Shown here: piece after piece, positions 9,496 through 18,340 of the stretch
Numbering within the stretch: the stretch's first letter is position 1
How the letters are laid out: each line of letters begins with the position of its first letter
The notes under the pieces: generated by a model
The model's database searches: none
What the model was told of the DNA's origin: nothing
The model's input: the letters and a program-made list of their open reading frames with translations, nothing else
Program-made: the position numbers and the translations under genes
Source: Verrucomicrobiales bacterium
GTDB taxonomy: Bacteria; Verrucomicrobiota; Verrucomicrobiia; Verrucomicrobiales; DEV007
Assembly: GCA_002698785.1 (NCBI GenBank)
Contig: PAAG01000036.1
Location: 1-64,000, forward strand
Length of the DNA stretch: 64,000 nt
Direction of reading: 5' to 3'

Positions 9496-10953
9496 ATGCG
9501 TTTCATGAAGGTCCCTATCCGCTTCGTTTTCGCTCTCGCCCTGATCTTTCACGCCCCGGCGATCTTCGCTATCGATGTATTTGTGAACGTCAATTCCGAT
9601 GCCTCTTTTCGGTCGGCCGTTACCGGCGCCGGTTTGGGTGATGTGGTTAAGTTCCATCCCGATCTCGACGGCGAAACAATTCTCATCACCGGTGGAGAAA
9701 TCGCTATCAACGAAACGATCGCCATCGACGCCTCAGACCTCACCGAGGGCGTCACCATTTCGGGCAACGACAACTCGCGTATTTTCAACATCAACGGAGC
9801 CATATCTGTCGTGTTCGATTCCTTCACTATCGCGGACGGAAAGTCCGGCACCAGCGCCGATGGAGGAGGCATTCTTGTCACGGGTGGAACGACCTATCTG
9901 ACCCTCAAGAACATGACCATCGCAAACAACCTGACCGGCAATGGCATCAACGGACTTGGGCCTGCCGATCGAGGGGGAGACGGCGGCGGCATCTTTAATG
10001 ACGGGGGCAACGTCACCATCATCAACTCCACCATCACCGGCAACCAGACCGGCATCGGAGGCACACCTTCCGACACCTTTACCTACTCCGGGGGAGCTGG
10101 CGGCAACGGTGCTGCGCTGGCAAATAGCGGCGGCACCGTCACCATCCACAACTCCACCATCGCCGATAACACCTGCGGCGCAGGAGTCAACGGAGCCACC
10201 GGCGGAGTCGGCGGATACGGCGGAGGCATCTGGAACTCCGACTCCGGCACGATGACGATTATCAATTCCACCATCACGGGAAACCAGACAGGCGACACCG
10301 GCGGCCCCGGCACACCCGCCGGCTTCGGTGGCGGTATCTTTGTAGACAGCGGCACCGTAACGATCACCAACACCATCGTTGCAGAAAATACCCGCGGTGA
10401 TGGCGGCTTCTCTCCCTCAGTTGACCGCTTTGACCTGGGCAAGACTTCGGGAACCATTCTACGCAACGGCGGAAATCTGATTGGGGAAAACTCCGGAGCT
10501 GAGGCAGAGTTCCCTGCGGGTATTCCCAACATATTTGGTGATCTCGTCGGAACCGTCGCTACACCCCTCTCCCCCGCCCTGGGGGCACTCGACGGCCCCA
10601 TAGGATCGCCGGCCGTCCGCATCCCCATACTCGGCTCGCCCGTGATTGACCGTGGCACAACCAGTGAACTCCCCGCAGACATCTGCGACATCGATGGCGA
10701 CACTGACGTTCTCGAAACTCTCCCCATCGATCAACGTGGAAAAGTCCGTGTCTCCAATGGCCGCGTCGACATCGGCGCTGTTGAGGACCAACTCACCTAC
10801 CCCATCATCCTGGCAAAGAAGGCGCAGCTGCGAAAGAAAATCAAAAAGCTGACCAAGAAGGCGAAAATCGCGAAACGCAAAAAGCAGCTGGCGAAATTCA
10901 AGCGACTCAAAAAGAAGAGCCGGAAGCTAAAAAAACAATTCCGCTCTCTCTAG
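9496..10953 (+). CDS. Exported beta-helix (choice-of-anchor Q type) protein with Lys-rich C-terminal tail
   Basis: This 485-residue protein has a signal peptide (MKVPIRFVFALALIFHAPAIFA when read from the ATG at 9505; an in-frame ATG lies at 9496). Residues 30-310 carry repeated turns of the type 'TIxNSTITGNQTG', a right-handed parallel beta-helix as in polymorphic outer-membrane proteins and pectate-lyase-like folds. Residues 370-430 hold the 'RG-x-DICDIDGD ... QRGKVR ... VDIGAVE' block that ends many PVC-group cell-surface proteins. The last 45 residues are the Lys-rich tail (KKIKKLTKKAKIAKRKKQ), nearly superposable on that of the protein at 8031. Surface display or adhesion is likely but inferred. 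Confidence 0.88.
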   Translation: MRFMKVPIRFVFALALIFHAPAIFAIDVFVNVNSDASFRSAVTGAGLGDVVKFHPDLDGETILITGGEIAINETIAIDASDLTEGVTISGNDNSRIFNINGAISVVFDSFTIADGKSGTSADGGGILVTGGTTYLTLKNMTIANNLTGNGINGLGPADRGGDGGGIFNDGGNVTIINSTITGNQTGIGGTPSDTFTYSGGAGGNGAALANSGGTVTIHNSTIADNTCGAGVNGATGGVGGYGGGIWNSDSGTMTIINSTITGNQTGDTGGPGTPAGFGGGIFVDSGTVTITNTIVAENTRGDGGFSPSVDRFDLGKTSGTILRNGGNLIGENSGAEAEFPAGIPNIFGDLVGTVATPLSPALGALDGPIGSPAVRIPILGSPVIDRGTTSELPADICDIDGDTDVLETLPIDQRGKVRVSNGRVDIGAVEDQLTYPIILAKKAQLRKKIKKLTKKAKIAKRKKQLAKFKRLKKKSRKLKKQFRSL

Positions 10954-10962
10954 AGTGAACCC

Positions 10963-12213
10963 TCACATATCCCCCAACTTCATCCCGATCCTCGCCAGTA
11001 CCTTCGCGGCGAAAGTCGCATGTGCCCGTGGATTTGGATGAAGCCCGCCCCAGTAGCCTTCCTTCACTTTCAGGGCACGAGCGGAGTCCGGGCCCAGGTC
11101 GGTGATTGTGATCTTATCATCATCTGGACGTGCTTCGCGAAACGCATCCACCGCCGTGCGCAGCTCCTCCGCTTTGTATTGCCCAAAGGGAATCAGCACA
11201 AAGATCTCAGCTTCGGGCGCCGCACCTCGCACGGCCAGCAAACCTTGTTTCATACTCGACTGCACGTCGCTGGGATTCTGTTTCCAGAGAGAATCGTTCG
11301 TCCCGTAGTTGATCAGGATCACCGATGGTTCCTCGCCGGTGGCACCCGTGGCGCTGATGTGTCCTTTCTCATCCAGCAGCGAAGTATTCGCATCGATCTT
11401 GTTCCAGCGGCTCTCTGCCTCGACATACTCACCGCCTGAACCGTCGGTAGAATCTTTGATCACATAGTAGCCCGGCACATCTCCCGGAGGCTTGTCGCCA
11501 CGATTCAGCCATCCGCTCCATCCACAGGCGCTGACACCATATTCGTATCCCCACTCCCTCAGTCCTTCGCCGACGAGATGAGAATAACATTCCAAGTCAT
11601 ATGCGCCCACGCCCTCGGTGATGCTGTCGCCTACGATCAACGCCCACTTTTTCGAAGGAGCCGACACCCCCGGTGTGCCGCTCGCCCCGATGCGAAGCCC
11701 CGTCACACGGAGAACATTTCTTCCACTAACACCTTCGGATCCCCATCGCTCCGTTTGCCGTGAGCTTTTCAGAAAAACCGTCAGCTCATGTGGGCCCGAA
11801 TCCCGAGCCCCCTCCAGCACGATCTCCTCCGCGCAGGGAACATCGCCCTGCCAGACGCCATCGAGCTGATAAGCGATCCGTGGCGCGTCGAATAACTCTT
11901 TATCAAAAGTCGACGTATCGAGCAGCAGCACCGGTGCAGAAGCCTCTTTCCCCGCCTCCCACGTCACCCGGAAATACGCACCCGGATTCCACGTCTGCCT
12001 GTAGCCGCTCCCCCCACGTCCTTCGTCACCCGCCCAATTGCCGGGCGAAAACGTAAACGCCGCAGAGTCCACCGAGAGAGTAGTCGTGGCGGGCTTCTTT
12101 TCTTCCCCACGACAGTCCGACACTGGCGTAGCCAAGGCAGAAACGAGAACGAAAATCGAAACAGGAAACAGAGATACGAAAGTCTTCACAGGTAAAGCAG
12201 TTGGGTTTCCCAA
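10963..12213 (-). CDS. Exported SGNH/GDSL hydrolase (esterase)
   Basis: This 416-residue protein starts with a signal peptide (hydrophobic VKTFVSLFPVSIFVLVSALA). An N-terminal beta-rich domain (about 45-180) precedes the hydrolase domain. Block I is VGDSITEG (nucleophile Ser), the Gly/Asn block is NYGTNDSLW, and the final block GGLHPNPRAHATFA supplies the catalytic His, so all SGNH residues are present. The layout resembles carbohydrate esterases that deacetylate polysaccharides. It converges with the beta-helix gene, whose stop lies 10 bases away, so the two share a terminator region. Confidence 0.88.
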   Translation of the reverse strand: MGNPTALPVKTFVSLFPVSIFVLVSALATPVSDCRGEEKKPATTTLSVDSAAFTFSPGNWAGDEGRGGSGYRQTWNPGAYFRVTWEAGKEASAPVLLLDTSTFDKELFDAPRIAYQLDGVWQGDVPCAEEIVLEGARDSGPHELTVFLKSSRQTERWGSEGVSGRNVLRVTGLRIGASGTPGVSAPSKKWALIVGDSITEGVGAYDLECYSHLVGEGLREWGYEYGVSACGWSGWLNRGDKPPGDVPGYYVIKDSTDGSGGEYVEAESRWNKIDANTSLLDEKGHISATGATGEEPSVILINYGTNDSLWKQNPSDVQSSMKQGLLAVRGAAPEAEIFVLIPFGQYKAEELRTAVDAFREARPDDDKITITDLGPDSARALKVKEGYWGGLHPNPRAHATFAAKVLARIGMKLGDM

Positions 12214-12330
12214 AACCTAACACGCCCTTTGCCCTCTTGGCAAAAACCTGATCAGGTCAAGTTCGCTCCACATACCATACCCGAGAAAGATCTTCCGTAT
12301 CGAATTGCTTTTCTTTAGTATCCGCTGCTA

Positions 12331-13362
12331 ATGAGGGCCCCACATACCATCCTCGCATTGACGGTCGCTGTGCTTGCCACCTCCTGCTCGCAACCGGATA
12401 CAGCCCCCTCACCGGAAGATGACCCAGCGCCTGAGGATGCTCCAGAAACGACCTCCAGCAGCCAAGAGCCCGTCTCCCCTTTTGCAGAGATTCTCGCCTC
12501 GCAAAATGATGGAGTCGTGGCTACCTCCCAGACGCTGGCCGATCCGAGCCTCGAAACCACCGGCCCCGTCCATGAGAGCCCCGGCATCGTCGACCACCGC
12601 GAGGCACAGGTCGCCCTCGACCTGCTGAAGATGGAAGACAGCGCAGCGAAATCCCTCGCCCTGACAGAACTCTTCGAACGATGGGCCAAAGACGACCTCG
12701 ATGCAGCGATGGAGTTTTTCCCCTACGTCGAAAACGACATCGAGCCCAAGCGCGCCTTTTGCCGAGGCGTCGCCCCGCAACTTCTCGAAGAAGACCCCGA
12801 ACGCCTACTCGAGATCACCAGGAAACACTGGTGGCAGGGACAGTGGGAAGCCTACATCAAGGCCATGAAAAAAGTCGCCGCCACTAACATCGACGTGGCC
12901 ATCGACCACTACACCACTACCGAAGGAGGAAAACAATATCCCTACCTTGCCGAAGAAATCGCGTCCCACCTCACCGACGACCGCTCCATCGCAGAAGCCG
13001 AGGCCTTTGCCTACTCCATCGAGCGCCCCGAATCTCGCGGCATGGCAATACGAGGGATGGTAAAGCGATGGACCAGAAAGGATCCCGCCGCTGCCTCAGC
13101 CTACGTGGACAGCCTCTCCGATCCCGACCTGAGAGACCACGCCATTCGCGGAATGATCCAGCAAACCGCAACAAAAGATCCTGACGCAACACTTGCGTGG
13201 GCCAAGACCATACAGCCAGGCAAAGTCCGGACCGACACCGTCAACTTCCTTTCCCGCCAATGGAGCAGTCCGAGCTACCGCGAAACCCTCGAAAAGCTCG
13301 CCAATATCCCAGGGCTTTCCACCGAGGAACGAGCGCTTATACAGTCGGCCTTGGAGAACTAA
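12331..13362 (+). CDS. Alpha-repeat lipoprotein
   Basis: This 343-residue product has a lipobox LATSC at residues 15-19, so it is a predicted lipoprotein. An acidic, Pro-rich linker (20-55) leads to helical repeats of the form 'R-x-x-x-x-W...DPxAAxxY...L-x-x-x-x-L-R' (about residues 95-330), a pattern common in uncharacterised Verrucomicrobiota proteins. No catalytic motif is seen. It runs divergently from the SGNH hydrolase with about 117 bases between starts. The product is probably a periplasmic or outer-membrane-associated scaffold. Confidence 0.82.
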   Translation: MRAPHTILALTVAVLATSCSQPDTAPSPEDDPAPEDAPETTSSSQEPVSPFAEILASQNDGVVATSQTLADPSLETTGPVHESPGIVDHREAQVALDLLKMEDSAAKSLALTELFERWAKDDLDAAMEFFPYVENDIEPKRAFCRGVAPQLLEEDPERLLEITRKHWWQGQWEAYIKAMKKVAATNIDVAIDHYTTTEGGKQYPYLAEEIASHLTDDRSIAEAEAFAYSIERPESRGMAIRGMVKRWTRKDPAAASAYVDSLSDPDLRDHAIRGMIQQTATKDPDATLAWAKTIQPGKVRTDTVNFLSRQWSSPSYRETLEKLANIPGLSTEERALIQSALEN

Positions 13363-13376
13363 CATTGCACAAGAAG

Positions 13377-13403
13377 GTAGAGACCTGCGGCTCGCGGGTC
13401 GAC
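13377..13403. repeat. REP-like hairpin element, copy 2
   Basis: It has the same left arm AGACCTGCG and loop GCT as copy 1; the right arm is CGCGGGTCG and keeps pairing only in part. The ACTCCAG that follows is also shared with copy 1. It lies 14 bases after the stop of the alpha-repeat lipoprotein. Confidence 0.65.
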
Positions 13404-13597
13404 TCCAGAGACTCCCGAAACGGAGAACACTCAGGAAGCTCCCGCATCCACGCAGACAGCGCGCACTGACTCGATGCAGTCAAGCGTTACTATACTTTTA
13501 GCGCTAAAATGTTCTGTATCGGACCTTCTTCCTAACATCCCCCACTATTTTCGAATCGGTTCTTGAAATAAACCAAAAGGCAGGGATCCTCGCGGCG

Positions 13598-14452
13598 ATG
13601 ATCAACCTTCCTATGAAATCATTTATTGCCACACTAGCCGTTACGATCCTGTCTTCGAACTATCTATTTTCTCAGATCACCGTCACCGGAGAAGTATCAG
13701 GCCCTGTTACTGAGTTTACCGCTACTCCTACTCCGTCCGAGTCTATCAACACCCTCGAGGTCATGAGCCCCGGCACATTCGACGTCGATTTCTCAAGCCA
13801 GGGTGAAGTCCCGCTGAAGTTCGTCTGGAAAGCACCCGCCGGGCAGTGCTTTCAAGTAGCGGCACCTGAGGATTTCGAGAATGTCTATCTCCAGTTTGTC
13901 TTCGAGCTGGATTCGATGGAAGAATTCGCTGATTTCCCCGATCTTGGCGATATCGGTTTTCGCAAAACAAAAGGAAGCTTCCCGATGGGTGCCAGCGTCA
14001 ACGCAAGCTTCACAGAGGGATCGACCAATACACTCAACGTCATGGTAGAGGCGAGATTCCAGCCCGGAGAAGTCGCGACTTTCGAGTCCTTCGAGATCAC
14101 CTTCGACGTCGCCACCGCTTACACGCATAATTTCGACAATGTGGCAGTAGAGACCTTTTCCGTTGTCGGACAAGCATACGGCCCAAATGGAGTTACTCTC
14201 ACAGACCCAGGAGCATGGCTGAAATTGATTACCGCTCCCGAGTCCAGAGCCGAAGCCCTTGCGCGGAAAGCTTCCCTCTTGCGTGACGCCAAGAAATTGA
14301 AAAAGAAATTCAAGAAGGCCAAGCGCAAAGGCCAAATCAAGAAAGCCCGCACGCTCAAAAAGAAATTCCGCCGTGCTAAAGTGAAGGCCAGGAAAGTCGT
14401 AATTCCAGCAGATCCAGAAGAATTCACAACGGTCACCCAGGAGTTTTCCTGA
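13598..14452 (+). CDS. Exported protein with internal Lys-rich C-terminal tail
   Basis: The 284-residue reading starts at 13598; an in-frame ATG at 13613 gives a tidier signal peptide (MKSFIATLAVTILSSNYLFS). The mature part to about residue 215 is beta-rich and without a family I know. Residues 222-265 form the Lys-rich module (RDAKKLKKKFKKAKRKGQ, then IKKARTLKKKFRRAKVKARK), but unlike its relatives it is followed by about 20 non-basic residues (IPADPEEFTTVTQEFS). The extension could be a natural variant or the effect of a lost stop. The downstream gap has strong hairpins. Confidence 0.82.
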   Translation: MINLPMKSFIATLAVTILSSNYLFSQITVTGEVSGPVTEFTATPTPSESINTLEVMSPGTFDVDFSSQGEVPLKFVWKAPAGQCFQVAAPEDFENVYLQFVFELDSMEEFADFPDLGDIGFRKTKGSFPMGASVNASFTEGSTNTLNVMVEARFQPGEVATFESFEITFDVATAYTHNFDNVAVETFSVVGQAYGPNGVTLTDPGAWLKLITAPESRAEALARKASLLRDAKKLKKKFKKAKRKGQIKKARTLKKKFRRAKVKARKVVIPADPEEFTTVTQEFS

Positions 14453-14523
14453 GCCTCACACCTGCAAAAGTAAACAGGACTGGACCACCGACTCACCCTG
14501 TTGAAAAGCAGGCAACATAACCG

Positions 14524-14545
14524 GGAGCAGGAACTGTCCTGCTCC
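14524..14545. terminator. Hairpin between convergent genes
   Basis: GGAGCAGGA and TCCTGCTCC form a perfect 9-bp stem with a 4-base loop (ACTG), placed between convergent genes ending at 14452 and 14589. No T-run is present. It probably acts as a bidirectional terminator or as an extragenic palindrome. Confidence 0.5.
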
Positions 14546-14566
14546 TAGGCATATTCCAAGCGAATC

Positions 14567-14585
14567 AGGCCGGGACTCCCGGCCT
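14567..14585. terminator. Second GC-rich hairpin between convergent genes
   Basis: AGGCCGGGA and TCCCGGCCT pair perfectly around a single C. On the plus strand it is followed by ACCTTATTTCC, a weak T-rich tract. With the hairpin at 14524 it makes a strong convergent-gene termination zone. Confidence 0.55.
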
Positions 14586-14588
14586 ACC

Positions 14589-15077
14589 TTATTTCCTCTT
14601 CGCTTTTGCCTCCTCGTAGAGCTTCGTGTACTCCTCATCCTTTTCGAGGATAGGAATGCCGAGCTCCTCGAGCAACCTCCGCAATGCCTTCCAATCCCAT
14701 TGAGTCTCTGGTAGCCCCTTGGGAGAACTCGCGACATTACCGCATTGGAAACACAGCTCGATGTGCCCCATCGCCTTCCCTTCTTTATCAAAGAAAACAA
14801 AACCGTGATGCGGCAAATAGCAGAACGCGCCAGGAACCCTCTCCTGATTCGAGCGAATCGCCTCCCTCAGACGGTCAATTTGCTCATCCGACAGTTGCGC
14901 TCCTCCATCATTGATCACTCCGCGGTGCAGCCTGCCATTCCTCAGTAAAGAGTCACTCTCCTCTTGCCGGTAGTCATAGACATAGGCACGAATCTCACCA
15001 ATCTCACGCGGAAGCCACCCCGCCTGCAACAGCAAGGGACTGGCGAGCAAAAGAATTCCTGTAAAATAGCGTTTCAA
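14589..15077 (-). CDS. Exported hypothetical protein with Cys pair motif
   Basis: A 162-residue protein with a signal peptide (MKRYFTGILLLASPLLLQAG). The core (CYLPHHGFVFFDKEGKAM, then HIELCFQCGN) has three cysteines and resembles hypothetical proteins I associate with PVC and Bacteroidota genomes that share a 'C-Y-x-P-x-H-x-x-x-F-x-D' pattern; no function is known to me. The C-terminus is charged (LYEEAKAKRK). It is the first member, at the 3' end, of a long minus-strand run. Confidence 0.7.
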   Translation of the reverse strand: MKRYFTGILLLASPLLLQAGWLPREIGEIRAYVYDYRQEESDSLLRNGRLHRGVINDGGAQLSDEQIDRLREAIRSNQERVPGAFCYLPHHGFVFFDKEGKAMGHIELCFQCGNVASSPKGLPETQWDWKALRRLLEELGIPILEKDEEYTKLYEEAKAKRK

Positions 15078-15104
15078 TCTTTTGGTAAGATGTGATGCCC
15101 CGCC

Positions 15105-15671
15105 TCACTCTCCATTGAGTGCCGCGTGCTGTCTGATCGCTTCGGGAGGCTCACTGGCGGAGACGTGCGCCGGACCGAGAACCTTGATCTGCCGTTCCTC
15201 TACAATATCCCACACCTCCCATGTTCGGAGGACCTTTGAGGGAGGAAGGCGCTTTTCAAAAGTAGCAATTTTTAAAATCGCCCTTCTGGGGTTCGAGGCA
15301 TCGTAAATAGAATCCACCCAGGCCCCCTTTCCAAATTTCAAATACAGATCTGCCGCAAATAATTTGTATTCGAGATCCCAGTCATCCCCCGTGCGTTGAC
15401 AGACTAACAATCCGTAAAAATCCTCGCCCAGTGTTTCTCGGGCATGAACCAGGAAAAATACGACAACATCCCCGTCGGATGAAACAAACTGATCGTCCAC
15501 GAAAACATTGTACGGAAACCCCACGGGCTCCTCACGCCCGGGGAAATAAATCCACTCTCCACCATTCTCTTGGACGATCAAAATCTCCGTATCGAGCTCC
15601 TCCCCACCAGCATAGCGAACTGGACTACTGCCAATCATCAGAAGCATCGAAGTGAGTAGGACGAATCTCAT
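15105..15671 (-). CDS. Exported hypothetical protein
   Basis: I start at the ATG at 15671, giving 188 residues with the signal peptide MRFVLLTSMLLMIGSSPVRY; the longer reading to 15734 adds a Ser/Arg stretch before a second Met. The mature part is mixed alpha/beta with acidic and aromatic residues (DDWDLEYKLFAADLYLKFGK) and no motif I know. It lies 27 bases upstream of the previous minus-strand gene and may be co-transcribed with it. Confidence 0.65.
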   Translation of the reverse strand: MRFVLLTSMLLMIGSSPVRYAGGEELDTEILIVQENGGEWIYFPGREEPVGFPYNVFVDDQFVSSDGDVVVFFLVHARETLGEDFYGLLVCQRTGDDWDLEYKLFAADLYLKFGKGAWVDSIYDASNPRRAILKIATFEKRLPPSKVLRTWEVWDIVEERQIKVLGPAHVSASEPPEAIRQHAALNGE

Positions 15672-15946
15672 GCGAGTAAGTTTGCGACAAGAGCTATCTG
15701 AAAGCATAGTAGCGAAACGACCAACCGGGGTCAATCCGAAGCGTCACACCCACGCTGTTGATATCCCTCGCTCACTGCCGATCTCTTCCGGAACTTTGCC
15801 CAAGCCCACATTCATCACGGAACGACTGAGATCATGTCGAAATCCTCCTCCGAATTATTCGAAATGTAATGGAGGACTTCCAACATACCCAACTCACGTC
15901 CCGCATGCAATACTTCCTGCCACTTCGACCCGCGTTCCACGCTGAA

Positions 15947-16600
15947 TTACCTTTTGTGGAGGTCTGCCATATTATTCGGCTGTGGTTTCTTCCCAGAGAT
16001 TACGTCATCGACAAGCGTCAGAACTGCCTGAGAAATCTTGTCCCCTGGAGCCATTTGGAGCGATCGACTGACTGCCTCCCTTGCTTCTGTGTGCTTTCCA
16101 TCGATAAGAAGCGCCAACGCGAGATTCGCATAGAGCCCGGCATCATCAGGCGTCAGCTTGATCGCGTGCTCAGTCGCACGGGCAGCTTCGCCTGCTTGAC
16201 CCAAATCCAAGCACGTGGAGGCATATTCTCTAGCCACGTCAGGATTCTCCTTCTGGATAGCAAAAGAGGCCTTGAACTCGGCGTTAGCAGCTTGCGCGTC
16301 CCCAAGGACTTGATACCCCTTGCCTTTGATCCAGTATGCTGCCCAGTTCTCTGGTTTGTATGCGGTTACCGCGTCCAAATCTGCGATGCCACGCGAAACC
16401 TGCTGTTTCACCTTCCTGTTCACTTTCGGAGCGCGGTCGAGTAGCTGCATGTGGGGATAGATCAACTTACAGCCCCTTTCATAGATCATGTTATGTTCAT
16501 CCTCGTTCGTCACAACGACGGGAGACAGCTCAGCTGAATCATCCTTATTGCACCCGAAAAGAGATGAGAAAATTCCCATGATAATAAATACGCGTAACAT
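15947..16600 (-). CDS. TPR lipoprotein
   Basis: Starting at the ATG at 16600 gives 217 residues with the lipoprotein signal MLRVFIIMGIFSSLFGC (lipobox LFGC). About three TPR units occupy residues 70-190 (AAYWIKGKGYQVLGDAQAAN, then VAREYASTCLDLGQAGEAA, then GLYANLALALLIDGKHTEA). It is probably a membrane-anchored scaffold for protein-protein contacts. The 275-base gap to the gene at 15671 holds nothing recognisable. Confidence 0.8.
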   Translation of the reverse strand: MLRVFIIMGIFSSLFGCNKDDSAELSPVVVTNEDEHNMIYERGCKLIYPHMQLLDRAPKVNRKVKQQVSRGIADLDAVTAYKPENWAAYWIKGKGYQVLGDAQAANAEFKASFAIQKENPDVAREYASTCLDLGQAGEAARATEHAIKLTPDDAGLYANLALALLIDGKHTEAREAVSRSLQMAPGDKISQAVLTLVDDVISGKKPQPNNMADLHKR

Positions 16601-16668
16601 TAGTTTCGAATCAAGATTGACACCAGTCGTACCGAGTAAACAACAAATAGAATCACGCCACCCTACAC

Positions 16669-17196
16669 CTAACTCGCATCCCACGTGCAATGCTTCCTCC
16701 CATTTCGAGTAAACAAGTAGATCGAAATGTCGTAATTCCAGTTTTGAATCGAAGTGATCGGCTTCTCCGGCAGATAATTGTCCCAGATGTCACTCAAATC
16801 AGAACTCTCCTGATCCTCTGAAGTAAAGCAGCGGATAAAATCCTCCTTGTCCGCGAAATCCCCCTTCGACGCAATCTTCTCAAACACACAATAGTCTCCC
16901 TCCCGAAAAGGCCAGCACCGATCCTGCCAGGTAGGCAGAGCTGGCGTCCGGAAAACAATTCCCTCCTTCTGTTCTTCAGTACCCTCGAATGCATCGTTCG
17001 TTTCGATTCCCAATTCCTTGAGCTTTCCATCACTCAGGCAAGCATCGCAGATGCAGTCGATATCCCTGGCCCCATAGAAGCCACCACCGTACAGCCAGAT
17101 CCCTTCCTTACCGCACACTGAACAGGGTTCGATCTCGTCGGTTCTATAAGCAAAATTCCTCGGGTTTCGAAAATATCGAAATTCTACGTTCTGCAT
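16669..17196 (-). CDS. CbrC (UPF0167)-like protein
   Basis: This 175-residue cytosolic protein begins with FRYFRNPRNFAYRTDEIEPC followed by CSVCGKEG, FYGARDIDCICDACLSDGK and RTPALPTWQDRCWPF. The order (N-terminal FxYxxxP, CxxC, second Cys group, then RTP...WQ...W) fits the CbrC/UPF0167 family linked to colicin E2 tolerance in E. coli and often found beside immunity genes. The cysteine pairs suggest zinc binding. The C-terminal half is less conserved. It neighbours a SUKH gene on the same strand, which supports an accessory-immunity context. Confidence 0.65.
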   Translation of the reverse strand: MQNVEFRYFRNPRNFAYRTDEIEPCSVCGKEGIWLYGGGFYGARDIDCICDACLSDGKLKELGIETNDAFEGTEEQKEGIVFRTPALPTWQDRCWPFREGDYCVFEKIASKGDFADKEDFIRCFTSEDQESSDLSDIWDNYLPEKPITSIQNWNYDISIYLFTRNGRKHCTWDAS

Positions 17197-17284
17197 AAAA
17201 CCCGAACATAGGCACTCTCGTCGAAAGAGACCAGTGCGAATCTAAGGTCGGCATTGGTAGAAAGAAATACTCGGCTAGCGTTTT

Positions 17285-17755
17285 TCATTCAGTCGGCGGC
17301 GGGTCATTGAAACGTGCCGGATCATATTCAATATCCTCCTCCTCAAGAGCAGCTCTCTCGACCTCAATCAGATGCTGCGAGTACAGTAAAAGCGAACGAA
17401 AGACGACATCGCCAAACAAATTTTCCGGCACATCGCCCCAGGACAAACCAACCACCTCCTCCTCCCCTGACGTGTTCAACAAAAATACGCCTCCGTCATC
17501 GTGATCATACAGGACAATCCATGAGTGAGGTAACGCAACATGGGTTCGCGCCGCCAGAGTCTTTTCAATCGTATCCTCAAGTGCACTCACACCAGTGGCA
17601 TGCCAGTATCCGTAAGTCATCAGGACCCACTTTAAGTCGAGAGGAAAAGTCACGCCCAGTGTAGATTCTGCCCCGGCGATTGACTCATCCGACTCGCGAA
17701 ACCGCCCTCGAAACCATCGCTCATTTTCGAGCACAAACTGCTGATAGGGCGTCAT
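17285..17755 (-). CDS. SMI1/KNR4 (SUKH) family immunity-like protein
   Basis: A 156-residue protein with the SUKH start (IAGAESTLGVTFPLDLKWVL), the aromatic YGYWHATGV turn, and the LPHSWIVLYDHDDGGVFLL strand pair typical of the SMI1/KNR4 fold. Family members are mostly immunity proteins of polymorphic toxin systems. No nuclease or ADP-ribosyltransferase toxin is nearby, so its cognate toxin may be foreign. The acidic C-terminus is common in the family. Confidence 0.8.
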   Translation of the reverse strand: MTPYQQFVLENERWFRGRFRESDESIAGAESTLGVTFPLDLKWVLMTYGYWHATGVSALEDTIEKTLAARTHVALPHSWIVLYDHDDGGVFLLNTSGEEEVVGLSWGDVPENLFGDVVFRSLLLYSQHLIEVERAALEEEDIEYDPARFNDPPPTE

Positions 17756-17796
17756 AATTCTTGCGAAAAATTAGCGGGTAAGTTGTCGACTATTCT

Positions 17797-18303
17797 TCAT
17801 TGTGGTTTCCCAATCTCCTGAGCCATCCGAATCCCAATCAAATCGCGATTCGCATCGACCTCCACCTTCTCACCGGTATCCTGGAAACCAAGCTTCTCGT
17901 AAAACCGAATGGCCCGCGCATTGGATTCCGAAACGACCGGGTTGACCTCTGCAAACTCAGACCCCTTCGCCCAACGTAGCAGCTCCTCTACCAGCATCGT
18001 AGCCGCGCTCGATCCACGATAACTCGGATCCACCCACATCATCAGAACCTCACCCGACGGAGCCGCCCCCTCGCGATACAACGCCGCAATGCCGATACAT
18101 TCCTCATCATCGAACGCGAACTGAGTATTCCGGTCACCACCACTCGTCGTCGCCCACAGTTGCTCCTCCCACGAGCGCACATCGCGTTGCAACGACGCCT
18201 CATACGTAGAACCAAACGCCTCAGGACTCTCCTTCAGCGCCTTCAACCGCACCTCCCGGAACAGCGCGACATCATTCTTCGTTGCACGACGACAAGTGAT
18301 CAT
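17797..18303 (-). CDS. GNAT-family N-acetyltransferase
   Basis: Starting at the ATG at 18303 gives 168 residues (MITCRRATKNDVALFREVRL, the canonical GNAT strand-helix start). The LMMWVDPSYRGSSAATMLVE segment holds the acetyl-CoA pyrophosphate-binding motif (R-G-S-S-A-A variant of RGxGxA), and SNARAIRFYEKLGF is the C-terminal motif. It transfers acetyl from acetyl-CoA to an amine; the substrate is unknown. The longer reading to 18414 overlaps the next gene and is rejected. Confidence 0.88.
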   Translation of the reverse strand: MITCRRATKNDVALFREVRLKALKESPEAFGSTYEASLQRDVRSWEEQLWATTSGGDRNTQFAFDDEECIGIAALYREGAAPSGEVLMMWVDPSYRGSSAATMLVEELLRWAKGSEFAEVNPVVSESNARAIRFYEKLGFQDTGEKVEVDANRDLIGIRMAQEIGKPQ

Positions 18304-18340
18304 TGTGGACAAGTAATATAAGAACACAGCCCTGCCACGA

